From positions 1 to 64,000 of the forward strand of contig JADLZK010010434.1 of the NCBI GenBank assembly GCA_015847255.1: 64,000 nt of DNA, read 5' to 3'. Numbering within the stretch: the stretch's first letter is position 1; each line of letters opens with the position of its first letter. Origin of the DNA: Hyparrhenia diplandra. Taxonomy: Eukaryota; Streptophyta; Magnoliopsida; Poales; Poaceae. The notes below the pieces were generated by a model, which was given only the letters and a program-made list of their open reading frames with translations, was not told the DNA's origin and did not search any database. This document shows, in pieces, positions 11,052-21,373 of the stretch. Position numbers and translations under genes: made by a program.

Positions 11052-14000
11052 GTGAACCGACGAATTGAAGGAGGCGAGTCAGTGACTGGGCGACGCTATC
11101 CGGGCCGCCGCCCTCTCCCCCGCCACGCCGACCTCGCCGGGCGGCGCTACTCGTACCCTCTGCTCCTCCTCTCCTCCAACCTTAACCTTAGACCGCCGTC
11201 CCAGAGCTCGCCTGTGACCCCGCGCGCTGAGGCCGCCGCCCCCGCCCCCGCGTTCGCCCGTCAGTTCGCGCGGACGCCGAGGCCCCGGCGGGCGTGGAGC
11301 TACACGACGGCCTGGAGCTCGAGCAAATACGTCGGCTGCGCGGGTTCAGGTTGCCGTCGAGGGCGCGTGGCGTGGGGAGGGCCCGTCGAGCGCATTGTTT
11401 TTGCTCGGAGGCATTGGGTCATTTTTTTACCTGAACTGCCCATCCTCTATGCACCCTGCTTCCAGTCCCTTCCCAGCCCTTTACGGCAACTCCTGCAAAA
11501 ACAACTTAAGTCAAGGTAATCCTCCCATCAAACCTCTTACCAAATTGTGGTCTGCTACTTTTCCTGTGTTGCTGCTTCTCATAATGTTATCTGTTATTTC
11601 TGGCATCAGGAGCGCTCCTAGAGAAAGGCCGTCAATTTGTCAACTTGCGGAGAGCTGGAAGGTCTAGTGGAAAAACCTGGCTATGAATTCCGTACCGAAA
11701 CCTGCCCCAAAACATCTGCGAGGAGGATTTTGCAGTGGGGGATAATGATGCTGTGGTCATTGTTGATCATGGGTCAAGACGCCAAGAATCCAATCTCATG
11801 CTAAGTAATAAACCTGTTTTTTTTCTTTCATGCCTTATCTTTTTGCATTCATGGTGCTTTTACTAAAGTAATAAACTCTTGATTCGTTTATTGAAAAATG
11901 CAGATGACTTTGTTGAGATGTTCGGGGAAGACTAGCTATAGGATTGTTGAGCCTGCTCATATGGTATTTTTCACTGTTCCAGCTTTTAATGTTTTTCCTT
12001 TGTGAGAAATGGAAACATCTAATTTATTAATGCACTTAAAGCTTCTAGCACCATCCAATTTTTTTTTATACAAATCAGTACTGTGTTTACAATTTTCTGA
12101 AAAAAGCAGGCATCAGTGAATCAACTGAATCCTATGTGACCCATAATCTGTTTGGACTTGGGAAATTTTTACCACCATGTTTTGAATGTTATGTATTAAA
12201 CATGTTTTCCTCTCTTTACTACTTTGTGTATTCTATGCTTAGCCCAAGTCTGGACTCTGCTTTTCGAGTTATGCATTGCACCTTATAATGTTCAGTGCTA
12301 GTTCATTCATTCAGAATTTTTGGAATTATCATGATTAATTTTGTTCAGTATCCTATGCAGTTTGTTTGTATTTAATTGCTGAAATTTGTGCTTGACTCTG
12401 ATATCCTGTACTTAAACTCTCAAAGGACAATACAAAGCCGATTCCACCTTATTGAATCAAATAGTAAAGTAGTTATGAAATATAGGATCTGTCCTCATTT
12501 CGCTTATATTGCTTTTTAAGGAAATACACTAGGAAAACCCCTACTATGCTAGATATATATTATATATAGAAGAAAATAAATAAGATAACTGTACGAGGTG
12601 AAAACAAAAGTGAGAAAGCCTAAACAGGTCGAAATCATTTACACAAGAAAGAGAGATCACCTATGGCTTTCTTTTTTGCCCTGTGTGATTTGGAGAAGGA
12701 TTTCCACATTGAAGCTCTTTTTTTTCTTGACATTGAAATTGAGTTTCCATCCTTGAAATAGTCCTTTTCTCCATTTTGAAATTTCCAGCTTATGCTCAAA
12801 GTCTCAAACCAATACATATTATGTTGCCAATATCTACCAAGAAACAATTCGGGTTATTGCCTCATGGTATTATGGTTTTATAATAGAAAACATCAACCAC
12901 TGGATTTCTAGGTCAACACAACAGAAGCAATTGTGGCTGCCATGGCCCCTCATCTTTTCATTTTCTAATGCTTTATGCAACATTTAGGTGATTCAATCAT
13001 CAAACCACTTGTCACGAATTTTTATGATTTCTAACTGTAATTGAATAAATTGTTGAATCATATTGTATTATCGTTTGCTTAGAGCCATTTCACAGAATAT
13101 TGAGATCGCACCATAGTGCCACTATAGTGAACCTTGGTAATGTACCTTTTTTGTTCCACAAAACAGTTGAACTTAATGCCTATTGGACAAGTTAAAGACT
13201 ATATCCATCTTTGTCAACAATTTGGTGAAATTAATGTTGCTGATTGGAATCAGTTAAAATACAACATTAAGTGATTTGAATGAAAGGTGACCTGCATATA
13301 GGAATCACACGATAACAGTTAGCACCATAGTTACATACACTCTTTTTATTTATATTGTACTTCAGTACTTGGGCCTCTTTTTTTAGTAACTCTTGGTGTA
13401 TTAATTGTTCAATGTTGGTTGAACAGTGGGTGTGTTTATCACCCTATTTATGGTGCATTTCTTTTCATGCTAAATATTGTATTGCTCAATCTCTTTGTTG
13501 CCATTTTCTATATTTGGCGATTTCTAGTTCTGTAGTGTTAATTGGTATTGGCTGGTCTTTATTGGGTCCAATTATCGTAGTGTTCTTTATTTTCTTTGTG
13601 ATCAGTAAGTGTTGTTGCTTTACCTTCAGTTTCTTAAAAAAACACAGGAGCTAGCGGAGCCTTCTATAAAGGATGCATTTGGAAAATGTGTGCAACAAGG
13701 AGCATCCTGAGTTATTGTTAGTCCATATTTCCTTTCCCTGGACGCCACTGGAAGCAAGTATGTTTTTCCCCTTTTTGTGTAATTATATGTAAGGTTGACA
13801 ATGCTTACTGATAAGGGTGTTAATTGTTAAAGGTGCTGTATTCCATGCTTATAGTTTATTTAGGATGAAGAGGATGTGTATCTACCCTGTACATACAGCT
13901 GCATATAGTAGTTATGTCCAGACAAGGATGCCATGACACCATGTTTGATTTTTCTCAGGACATTCCTGCTTTAGCAGCAGAGGCATCAAAGGAGCACTCA

Positions 14001-14681
14001 AATATACCCTATATTGTCACTGCCCCTCTTGGGCTGCATGAGCTTATGGTGGTATGTGCTTGTGAATTCCCTCTAGGTTATTTCATCATTTTTAGAAGTT
14101 GTTAGTAGAGAAGCTAAGTAGATATGACGTGAATCTGATTTGCAGTTATTAACACTGAACAGTTCTTGTGGAATTTTGTGACAAAGAATTTTGTTAACAA
14201 ATCGATTGCTAGAATTACTGCCCTCTTTTGGAAAAAAGAATGTTGAAATTTCTCTCTGTTTATAATAACTTGATGATTAGTCATGTTTTCATAGTGGCTA
14301 ATTTTCAAGGTCTAGGGGCATTTAAGCACTGTATACTGTAAAGGCTTATACAGCAACTAGTGTCAGAAATGAACTACTTGTATATAAATGTATAAAGGCA
14401 ATTTTTTACACTACAAACAGCTGGCATTCTTCTTGTGCATAATTCTGGTATGAATTTCTTAATAATACAGGAGGCAATTGTCTAACTGTGAGCAATTAAG
14501 GACATGGCTCGTTGATGAGTTGATTTATTACTCTGTAACATGTTATTGCACTCTTGATGCTGAATACGCTCTGCAGGATATCATGAATGATCGCATCAAG
14601 TACTGCCTGCGACATGTTGCGGGTGATGTGGATGAGTGTACAGTGTGTGCTGGAACTGGAAAGTGCCGCATGTACTCGTGA
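11052..14681 (+). pseudogene. SIRB: Sirohydrochlorin ferrochelatase (plastid SirB), frame-disrupted
   Basis: SirB inserts iron into sirohydrochlorin, the last step of siroheme synthesis in plastids, and plant SirB carries a [2Fe-2S] cluster. Conserved exons are 11736-11804 (VGDNDAVVIVDHGSRRQES), 11904-11963 (DFVEMF..SYRIVEPAHM), 13648-13757 (ELAEPSIKDAFGKCVQQ, VIVSPYF), 13959-14051 (DIPALAAEASKEHS, TAPLGLHELMV) and 14577-14681 (DIMNDRIKYCLRHVAGD, then the cysteine motif ECTVCAGTGKC). An open exon at 11052-11349 could supply a plastid transit region: its GT donor at 11350 leaves phase 1, which fits the acceptor before 11736. An alternative longer exon from about 11610 meets a TGA near 11680. 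Exon 3 lacks two bases (or has one extra) in TTCGGGGAAG near 11925 and then hits a TAG. Exon 4 has CGA to TGA at 13708-13710 and a missing C near 13737. Splice sites are intact. The product would be truncated. Confidence 0.85.
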
Positions 14682-15639
14682 TGGAGAATACTACCTGGGA
14701 GGCACGTCGATGATACTGCAGCTTGAATCTGACTACATGTGGCAATGGATCTCAGTGCCAATTGTTTCTCTGTATTACCATTTTTCAATATATTTTCCCC
14801 CTTGTATACGAGATCTGACCAGTGTACGTATATCCAAGTCCCTGTGTTCTGTGAAACCAAAAGCTACCACTGTATAGTTGTAATCTGGGACTGTACATAT
14901 TCTGAGCAGATCGTCAGAATTGGTACCAAATTAGTTATGCGTGGTGCATGCTTGCAGAACATCAACAGTGACTAGAGATTCATTAGCTAATCTTGAGTCA
15001 AATATTCTGTGATATTTACACCAGAAACGAACTTCAGTCAACAGGGTGGGTCGTCTCTCGCATCGACAACCAAGGGCACAAATCTTGTCCTGGAGGGGAA
15101 GAAGCCGGGTAGAGTGATACTGTTACTTTCACGGCACAGGCATGCGCGTGTGGCGTGGCACTGGCAATTGGCACGACACCGACTGAAAGGCATCGTTTGT
15201 GACTTGCGGGGTACCCATTCCTTTCATTCACCTCGACTCTCACTTTCGCGTCCACATCGACGACGATACTCATGTCGGCCGACGGTCGATCGCCTATGTT
15301 CTCGGTCATTACCGCCTTAATTTTAGGTGTGAAAACACAAGTTGTCACTGTCACTGTCTTTCCTCCCTCTCTCGAGCTGCCGAGGTAGCTATCAGAGTGT
15401 CCTCCATCCACTTCAATACCCTCTCCGTTAAGAAAAACATATCGCTTTCTAAACACTCAAAGCTTACTAAATGTTAAACTAAATTTATAGCCTGGGCTTC
15501 CTCTAAGCTTTGTAATTAATCTTGCTTCCTCGAACTTTGGATGTTTTGGTTTAATAAATTACTGTAGGGACCTTGGTCCCTCCAGATTCCTCAAAAAAAC
15601 AAACTATAGCAAATACCTCCTTCGAAACGAATCAAATTG

Positions 15640-15905
15640 TGAAGTGTAAACAGTGCTGTGAAGCCAACCAAGGCCAGTATGTATACTAGCGTTTGTTCAT
15701 CAATAAACAGAGCGTGTACAAAGAGAGGACGAGAGAATTTTGTCAGTCCCATGCATGTCATGGTCGCCAATGCAAATGTTTCCACAGCATTTAACAAAGC
15801 CCATAGTATACTCCTGGCGGGGGACAGGTCAGCTCAGTCATCGTACGTCGTCCACGTTGGAATGGAACCCAACCCACTAGTAAGCCACCACCACCATGCT
15901 ACCTG
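15640..15905 (+). repeat. Segment resembling 10.0-10.3 kb (copy B)
   Basis: This shares ordered blocks with the region downstream of the SNARE gene: CCATGCATGTCATGGTC, AGCATTTAACAAAGC, GACAGGTCAG and GTCCACGTTGGAATGGAA, followed by CCACCACCA. It lies about 1 kb 3' of the SirB relic, just as copy A lies 3' of the SNARE gene. No coding signal was found. Confidence 0.4.
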
Positions 15906-16111
15906 AGCACGCACGAGGTCTCCGTTATACATCTCCCTTGTTTCTTTTTTAATCAAAATCAGTGCCCCACAAACCACAGCGTTCAAGAGGGGAAGTTATT
16001 AATACTACGAGAGTATAAGCCAAGTGATGTTCGTATATTGTCACCATGCATGTTATCTAATAGCCAACCCATAGGATATATGGTTGGCCATTGATATATT
16101 ATACCTTCATT

Positions 16112-16251
16112 CTCCATCCTAAATTATAAGACTTTCTCGGCTTTTAGATACATTTTCTTTCTTTAAGATTCAGACATAGTGTATAACTAGATGCATAGTA
16201 AAGGAAATGCATCTAGTAAGCTCTCGTAGTTTTATAATTTGAAATGGAGGG
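16112..16251. mobile_element. Stowaway MITE
   Basis: The element starts CTCCATCCTAAATTATAAG and ends TTATAATTTGAAATGGAGG, which are inverted ends of the Stowaway type. Internal GATACATTTTC and ATAACTAGATGCATAG blocks give the usual palindromic layout. It is about 140 bp and non-coding. The flanking TA is not clear at the left end. Confidence 0.6.
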
Positions 16252-16261
16252 AATATTATGT

Positions 16262-16562
16262 ACTCCTTGTGTCCCCTTTTTAATACTGTATTATCTTTAT
16301 TTGTCCTATATAAGTCTGAACATTTTTTTTTTTTTACCTATAATCGATCTCAGAAGAAATCAATATAAGGTGGTAACACGTAAGTTCTTGTCTATATCAT
16401 GAAAGTATTCGTCATATATATGAATCTATTATACATCTTTTGTTGTTATATATGTACAATACCTTTATTAAAACCATTTTTACATAAATATAATTAAATT
16501 TGACCTATAAAACAATAGTTACAAACAAACAATGCATCATTTTCGTAATTAAGGAGAGAGTA
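16262..16562. mobile_element. Degenerate mariner-like MITE
   Basis: The left end TACTCCTTGTGTCCCC and right end AAGGAGAGAGTA are imperfect inverted ends with TA borders. The interior is AT-rich and carries a 15-base T run. No gene. Confidence 0.4.
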
Positions 16563-16642
16563 CTACTACTACCGCCCGCAAGATGATATGTCAACCTGTG
16601 GGCCCAACAGATGGCACGTGGTTCTAGGAGTGTCGTTCTTTC

Positions 16643-17155
16643 AGACTATCCCGCACTCATGTTCCTCTATTTACCTTCTCTATACATCCCGATCATCAAG
16701 ATTCCCTCGTTTACGGTACTTTCTCCGCACTCATCTCCTTTATATCTTTACTCTATACCAACAAAGATCATGGGGTCCACTTATAATTTTTATTCAAATA
16801 TATCCATTTGAGATCTAGTTTTGAAGAATTTATTGAAACAAATTTGCGGTGTAATCGGAATTTAATTTGGTTTTTTGGTTTATGAGTTATAGCATTTTTT
16901 TGTTTATTAAACCTGTGGGACCCGCTGCTAGATATGCATGCACGCTCCTCCACCTTTCTCTCCTCTCTCTCGGTCTCTCTCTCCTGCCACAGCGGGCCCC
17001 AACACCCTGTAGCGAACGTCCGCTAGTGTCTCTAGTAATACCGGAAACCAACCAGCTCCGGGCGTGTAGCGTGGCTATCCCGTCCCCCGCTGCAGCGAAT
17101 TTGGTACTGGAGGGAGCGGTAGCGTGCGCCTCCCAGTACCCGCTGCAGATAGTCT
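16643..17155. mobile_element. Non-autonomous DNA element with AGACTATC ends, copy 1
   Basis: The element opens AGACTATCCCGCACTC and closes CTGCAGATAGTCT, which are inverted ends of about 12 bp. The interior aligns in order with 29160-29694: ATCATCAAGATTC, ATATATCCAT.TGAGATC, TAGTTTTGAAG.ATTTATTGA, GGTGTAATCGGAATTTAATT and GAGTTATA.CATTTTTTT. No transposase fragment is seen. Confidence 0.6.
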
Positions 17156-17760
17156 CACACCGCCTGACCTGTCTCGTCTCTGCATGGAAGAACTGCGTGT
17201 CTGGCCAGTGGTCCCACGTTGGGCATGGACCCACGCACATTATCTGGTGATTTGGATTGATACACGGACCGGGGCCCACCGTGTTGGACTTGAACCGGAG
17301 TCAAATCAAAACGGAAGACTCAGTCTGTGGGCAAAACCAAAACCACGCACCGCACGCGCATGGACATTTTTGCAACTTGTGTACGATTGCCACGTACGCT
17401 TTCTCGATTAGGATCAGCAGTCTATACTATACCGCCTTGTTTGTTATCGTCAGGATCCATATCAATTCAGTGGACGGAGACAAACGCGGCCGCCGGTGAC
17501 GTCTCGATCGCATCGCATCGGCTGCATGGTGATCGGTGACGTGGCATTGCCCCGCCCATGCTAGCAGTTCAACGCGGGTGTAGGGCAGCCGACGTGAGCA
17601 ACGGACCTGCTGCAGTGCCCCTCTTCGGTTCGGAGGTCAGCGGCGGCAGCTCAACCGGCCGGATCATCCGCTGGCCGTTGCCGCCAGTACGGGCGCTGCT
17701 GCCGTTACCGACACCCACCCACCCTGCATCCTAGTTTCCCATATGCATTTGGAAAAGCGA

Positions 17761-17970
17761 TTTTGGCCAAACATGGGAACATAAATCATTAATAACTTTT
17801 AAGTCGTTGAGTTTTAAAATGTGAAAATCATATTAATAGATTTATCTTGAAAAATACTTTCATAAAAGTATACATATATAATTTTTAATAAATATTTTGA
17901 TAGAAAAAGATAAGTCAACCAGACTTTGGATCAAGGTCGACGCCCAAAGCGACTTCCTTTCAATATGGAG
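17761..17970. mobile_element. Mariner/Stowaway-like MITE copy 2 (left end lost)
   Basis: Internal blocks CATAAATCATTAATAACTTTT, GTGAAAATCATATTAATAG, TCTTGAAAAATACTTTCAT and AATATTTTGATAGAAAAAG match the copies at 45-313 and 52672-52932. The right end AATATGGAGGAAAG is diverged, and the left terminus is not recognisable. Confidence 0.55.
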
Positions 17971-18346
17971 GAAAGACAAGAAGTACAGTAGATTCTGCAG
18001 CAACCACCGGCGGCGAACGAATTCCTGCCTTTTCTCTGCCCAATGGTTGTCCTCATGCAGTTGACTGGAAAAGTTAGCGTTGGTGACTGGGGCCCTCACT
18101 TCACTTGAACCACGATGATTCACTTTCGCATCACTCAGATCGAGTGGACGAGTAGTCCTCCTGGTCGGCCCAATCTGTGCTCTTCAAATTGGAAACAAAA
18201 CGCAAATTCTCGGTCGCCGTCTTTTTACATGTCAAACCCCAGAAACAAACGACGGAAGAGAAGAAAAAGGAAAGCCGTCCGTCGCCGCCACCCTAATTTT
18301 ACCATAACCGGTGATCGTCCTTCTGACACTGTGGCGCATCCACACG

Positions 18347-18522
18347 CAGTGGCGGATCTAGTGCATATTGTCGGGGTCAGCCGACCCCGGTGACTCGTTA
18401 AAAATAGCACTAAAACTCCTCTCATCCACGTGTAAATCACTCTCAAAATAGAGAATCAATGCATGTTTGACCCGTCACCTATTACTTGACCCCAATGAGC
18501 TAATATTCTAGATTTGCCACTG
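18347..18522. mobile_element. hAT-type MITE, 176 bp, with perfect 8-bp target duplication
   Basis: The inverted ends are CAGTGGCGGATCTAG at the left and CTAGATTTGCCACTG at the right. The octamer TCCACACG lies immediately outside both ends (18339-18346 and 18523-18530), the length expected for hAT insertion. The interior has a short palindrome (GGGGTCAGCCGACCCC) and no coding capacity. Confidence 0.85.
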
Positions 18523-18596
18523 TCCACACGTCAAGCAACAGCTGCAGTGTCTATAGGAGAACAAAATGAGGAAAATCCCGATGGAAATTGTGAGTT

Positions 18597-18670
18597 GAGC
18601 GGAACTCAAACCCCACGGTCGGCAGCTCCACCACCGGGAGCACTTGCCAAATGAGCTACACCTCGTTCAG
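18597..18670 (-). repeat. tRNA-like (SINE-head-like) sequence
   Basis: Read on the minus strand, this contains TGTAGCTCATTTGGCAAG, close to a polymerase III A box. It is followed 38 bases later by GGGGTTTGAGTTCC, a weak B box. It does not close into a full tRNA cloverleaf, so a tRNA-derived SINE head or other transposon remnant is more likely than a tRNA gene. Confidence 0.3.
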
Positions 18671-18900
18671 GTGCAAAAGAAATGAGCAACTAACCTCTTA
18701 GCTTCTTCGACGCGCACAAGCAAAAAGAGAGCGTCATTCAGCTAATCAATGACCTTGTACGCTGTTACCTAGAACATTAGATCTACCCGAAGCACACTTT
18801 CTTACCACCTAGTAGTAGTCTAGCACCATGGCATTGCTGGCGATGATCGCAGCACAACGGGCCGATGCTTTCTTCTATGGACATCGGCAGAGACGTAACT

Positions 18901-18925
18901 AGGGTTTAGGGTTTAGGGTTTAGGG
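18901..18925 (+). repeat. Interstitial telomere-type repeat
   Basis: AGGG followed by three perfect TTTAGGG units (25 bp), the plant telomere motif. It lies between transposon remnants and is far too short to be a chromosome end. Confidence 0.8.
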
Positions 18926-19295
18926 CGAGGGGCCCCTTATGCCGCAAAAAAATTAATACCCCCTCATTCATCGGCTTGCCGCTCGCAGAATCACGCCACT
19001 GCCTCCGCGGCCGACGACCGCAGACGCCCAATCGATAGGTTTTTGTCTATGGTCCAATCGGCACTCCCGCGGTCTTCTCGGGTCGGCCTCGCCCTCTATG
19101 TCATTTGGAGCCTCATCGCCACCGCCTTCCACCGGGTGCGGGGGGCAAGCTTGTTGCCCGTGGGCGCCACCCCCGGCCGGCTTTGACGGATGCCGCCACC
19201 GCCAACGGCGCGACGCGGCTACGGACGAGTAAGCTTGGCGCCGCCCGAGAACATGCAAGACATTAGGTGCTCGTCACATTCAAAGCACAACATGA

Positions 19296-19415
19296 GTGTG
19301 TGTGTTGAAAATGGTCGTGGTGACATCAGGTGCCCATCACGTTCAAGCACAACGTGTGTGTGCGTGTGGGTGTGAGTGTGTGTGGTGGCAACGTGTGTGT
19401 GCGTGTGCGTGAGTT
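19296..19415 (+). repeat. Imperfect GT microsatellite
   Basis: Runs of GTGTGTG interrupted by C, A and G, with two related halves around CACGTTCAAGCACAACGTGTG. No gene. Confidence 0.6.
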
Positions 19416-19516
19416 CGAACACTACATCCCTGTACTCAAAGGGTTGAGGCAATGAGGCATGAAAAAAATTCCTTTGCACCCGCCGATGTGTGACCTGTAT
19501 CTCAGCTCGGCACTTT

Positions 19517-20228
19517 GAAACCGAAAACCGGATTTCAAACCGAACCGAACCAAAACCGAGGCGAATTATCGGTTTCGGTTCGGGTTTCGGTTTTCAAATT
19601 CTAGAAACCTAGGGGATCGGCTCGGTGTTCGGTTTGGAAGTGAAACCGAACCGTAAACCGAGCAAAACCGAACATCCCAACGGACACCGGCACCTCGCCC
19701 AAGTAAAAGGCCTAGTCGACCTCGGCCACGATCCACCTCCCCCCTCCCTCCCAACCCTATCCGCTCCATCCCCGAATCCAAAGACAGCCCACACGCATCC
19801 CGTCACCTCCCTACCCTAACCCTAGCACGTGAAGGCGGCGCACCGGCGCCAAGACCGGGCTCCCTCCCGTAATCCGGCGGCGGCGCGCGACCGCACCGAG
19901 GCTCCCTCCTTCCTCCTATGCGACGGCAGAAGCGAGGCGGGGCAGCTTGGATGCGGCGTGAGCGGGCGCAGCTACGGTGCTAGCTAGCGGCGGCTGGTTG
20001 GGGCAAGCGGGCCACCGCGGGCCCGCCACGCACGCCTGTGGTCACCAAGGCCAAGCAGAGCGCTGTTCTTCTTTCCCGGGCATATTCCGTTTTTTCTGTT
20101 TAAAACAAAAACCGAAACCGAATTTGTCGGTTTTTGCAATTGTGACAAACCGATCGGTTTTTGAAATCTAGAAACCAAACTTTCTAAACCGAACCGAACC
20201 GACAATTCGGTTCGGTTTAAACCGAACG
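19517..20228. mobile_element. Element bounded by CGGTTT/AAACCG-rich ends around a GC-rich core
   Basis: Both ends (19517-19690 and about 20105-20228) are dense in AAACCGAACCGAACC and its complement, and each has a TCTAGAAACC block. The two ends are roughly inverted copies. The core (19690-20090) is GC-rich with a TAACCCTAGC block and looks unlike its flanks, perhaps captured gene DNA. No transposase and no clear target duplication were seen. Confidence 0.5.
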
Positions 20229-20259
20229 CCCAGGGTGACATGTATCAGTCGATAGTCCG

Positions 20260-20545
20260 TTTTAGGTGTGAAACTGCAGTCGCCCTATTTGGATCCTAAA
20301 ATGTAAACTTTAAAAAGTATCACAATGAATATGTCAACACATGCATGGAGTACTAAATCTATACGAAATAAAAGGCTAATTACACAGTTAGGTTGTAAAT
20401 TGAGAGTCGAATCAAATGAGCTTAATTATGCCATGATTAGACACTAAACTGACGTAGTGACACATGCTCTAGTGACGAATTAATTAGGCTTATAAATTCG
20501 TTCCGTCATTTATATCCGAAATCTATAATTTGTTTTTGTAATTAT
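20260..20545. mobile_element. Grass MITE with TGACGAATTAATTAGGC core
   Basis: The blocks GGCTAATTACACAGTTAG, GACGAATTAATTAGGCT and AAATTCGTTCCGTCATTTA resemble a MITE family that is abundant in grasses. The element ends are not sharply defined. It lies upstream of the kinase gene. Confidence 0.45.
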
Positions 20546-21373
20546 TCTTTATTTAGTACTTCAGATATATGTGTTGAAATATCCAATGTGACACCTAGCC
20601 AAATGGATCAACTCGGATTTTTCATTCCTTGTTCTGACACCCAGAGTTCCCGAAAAGCGAGACGGGAGCAAATTCCGAATCCGGGGCCGAGACCGAGAGT
20701 GGACGGGTGGCCGGTGTGGACGGCCCTTTCCCTCCCTCTCACGCACGCGCACGCACGAATCCGTCTTCACAGCGCCGCGCACCGGCACTGCCCTCGCCGT
20801 CATCCTATTTTACCAGAGCTCAACCACGTGTGTGCGCGGCTGCTCGCCCGCCATTTCCTTGCACTTGCACCTGCCGGGCGGTGGCCGGGCCTCTTTCTTG
20901 TTTCTTCCCGTCCGGTCCACCCCCCCTGCTCTGCTTGCCCTCCTCATCTGCCTGCCGGGCCGCCGTCCCGCTTCCTTCCCTCACTTCCTCCTCTCCAGTC
21001 TCCATTCATCCTCGTCTCTCCTCTTCCTTCCCTCCCTCCCTTCAATCAATCCACATCTTCTTCTTCCTACTTTTTCCATGGGAACACACACCATTTGAGA
21101 CAGCTTCTCCTTCTTCTCCACCCCCACTAAATCGAATCCTATCTTTTCTCCACACCACACTTGTTCCTCATCTTTCTTTCCTCTTCACGGTCAGCTCGGT
21201 CCGTCCGTTGAAGACGACTAGGCCACGCCCACGCGAGCGGCGAGCCTCGTCACTCACCCCCCAACTAATTCAATTCCAATCCCAACCACTACATCCTCGC
21301 GGGGAACGCGTGCCAACTTCTCTTCCAACAAATCCATCCACCTCCCTCCTCCGCCGGCCTCATCGTCGCTCGG

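Noticed and set aside
18901..18925. Chromosome end
   Set aside because: Only three telomere units are present and unique sequence continues on both sides.
20707..21373. A long open frame leading into the kinase exon
   Set aside because: The upstream part is a low-complexity Ser/Pro-rich reading of a CT-rich leader. The family start MGCF at 21374 is in another frame and is the better start.
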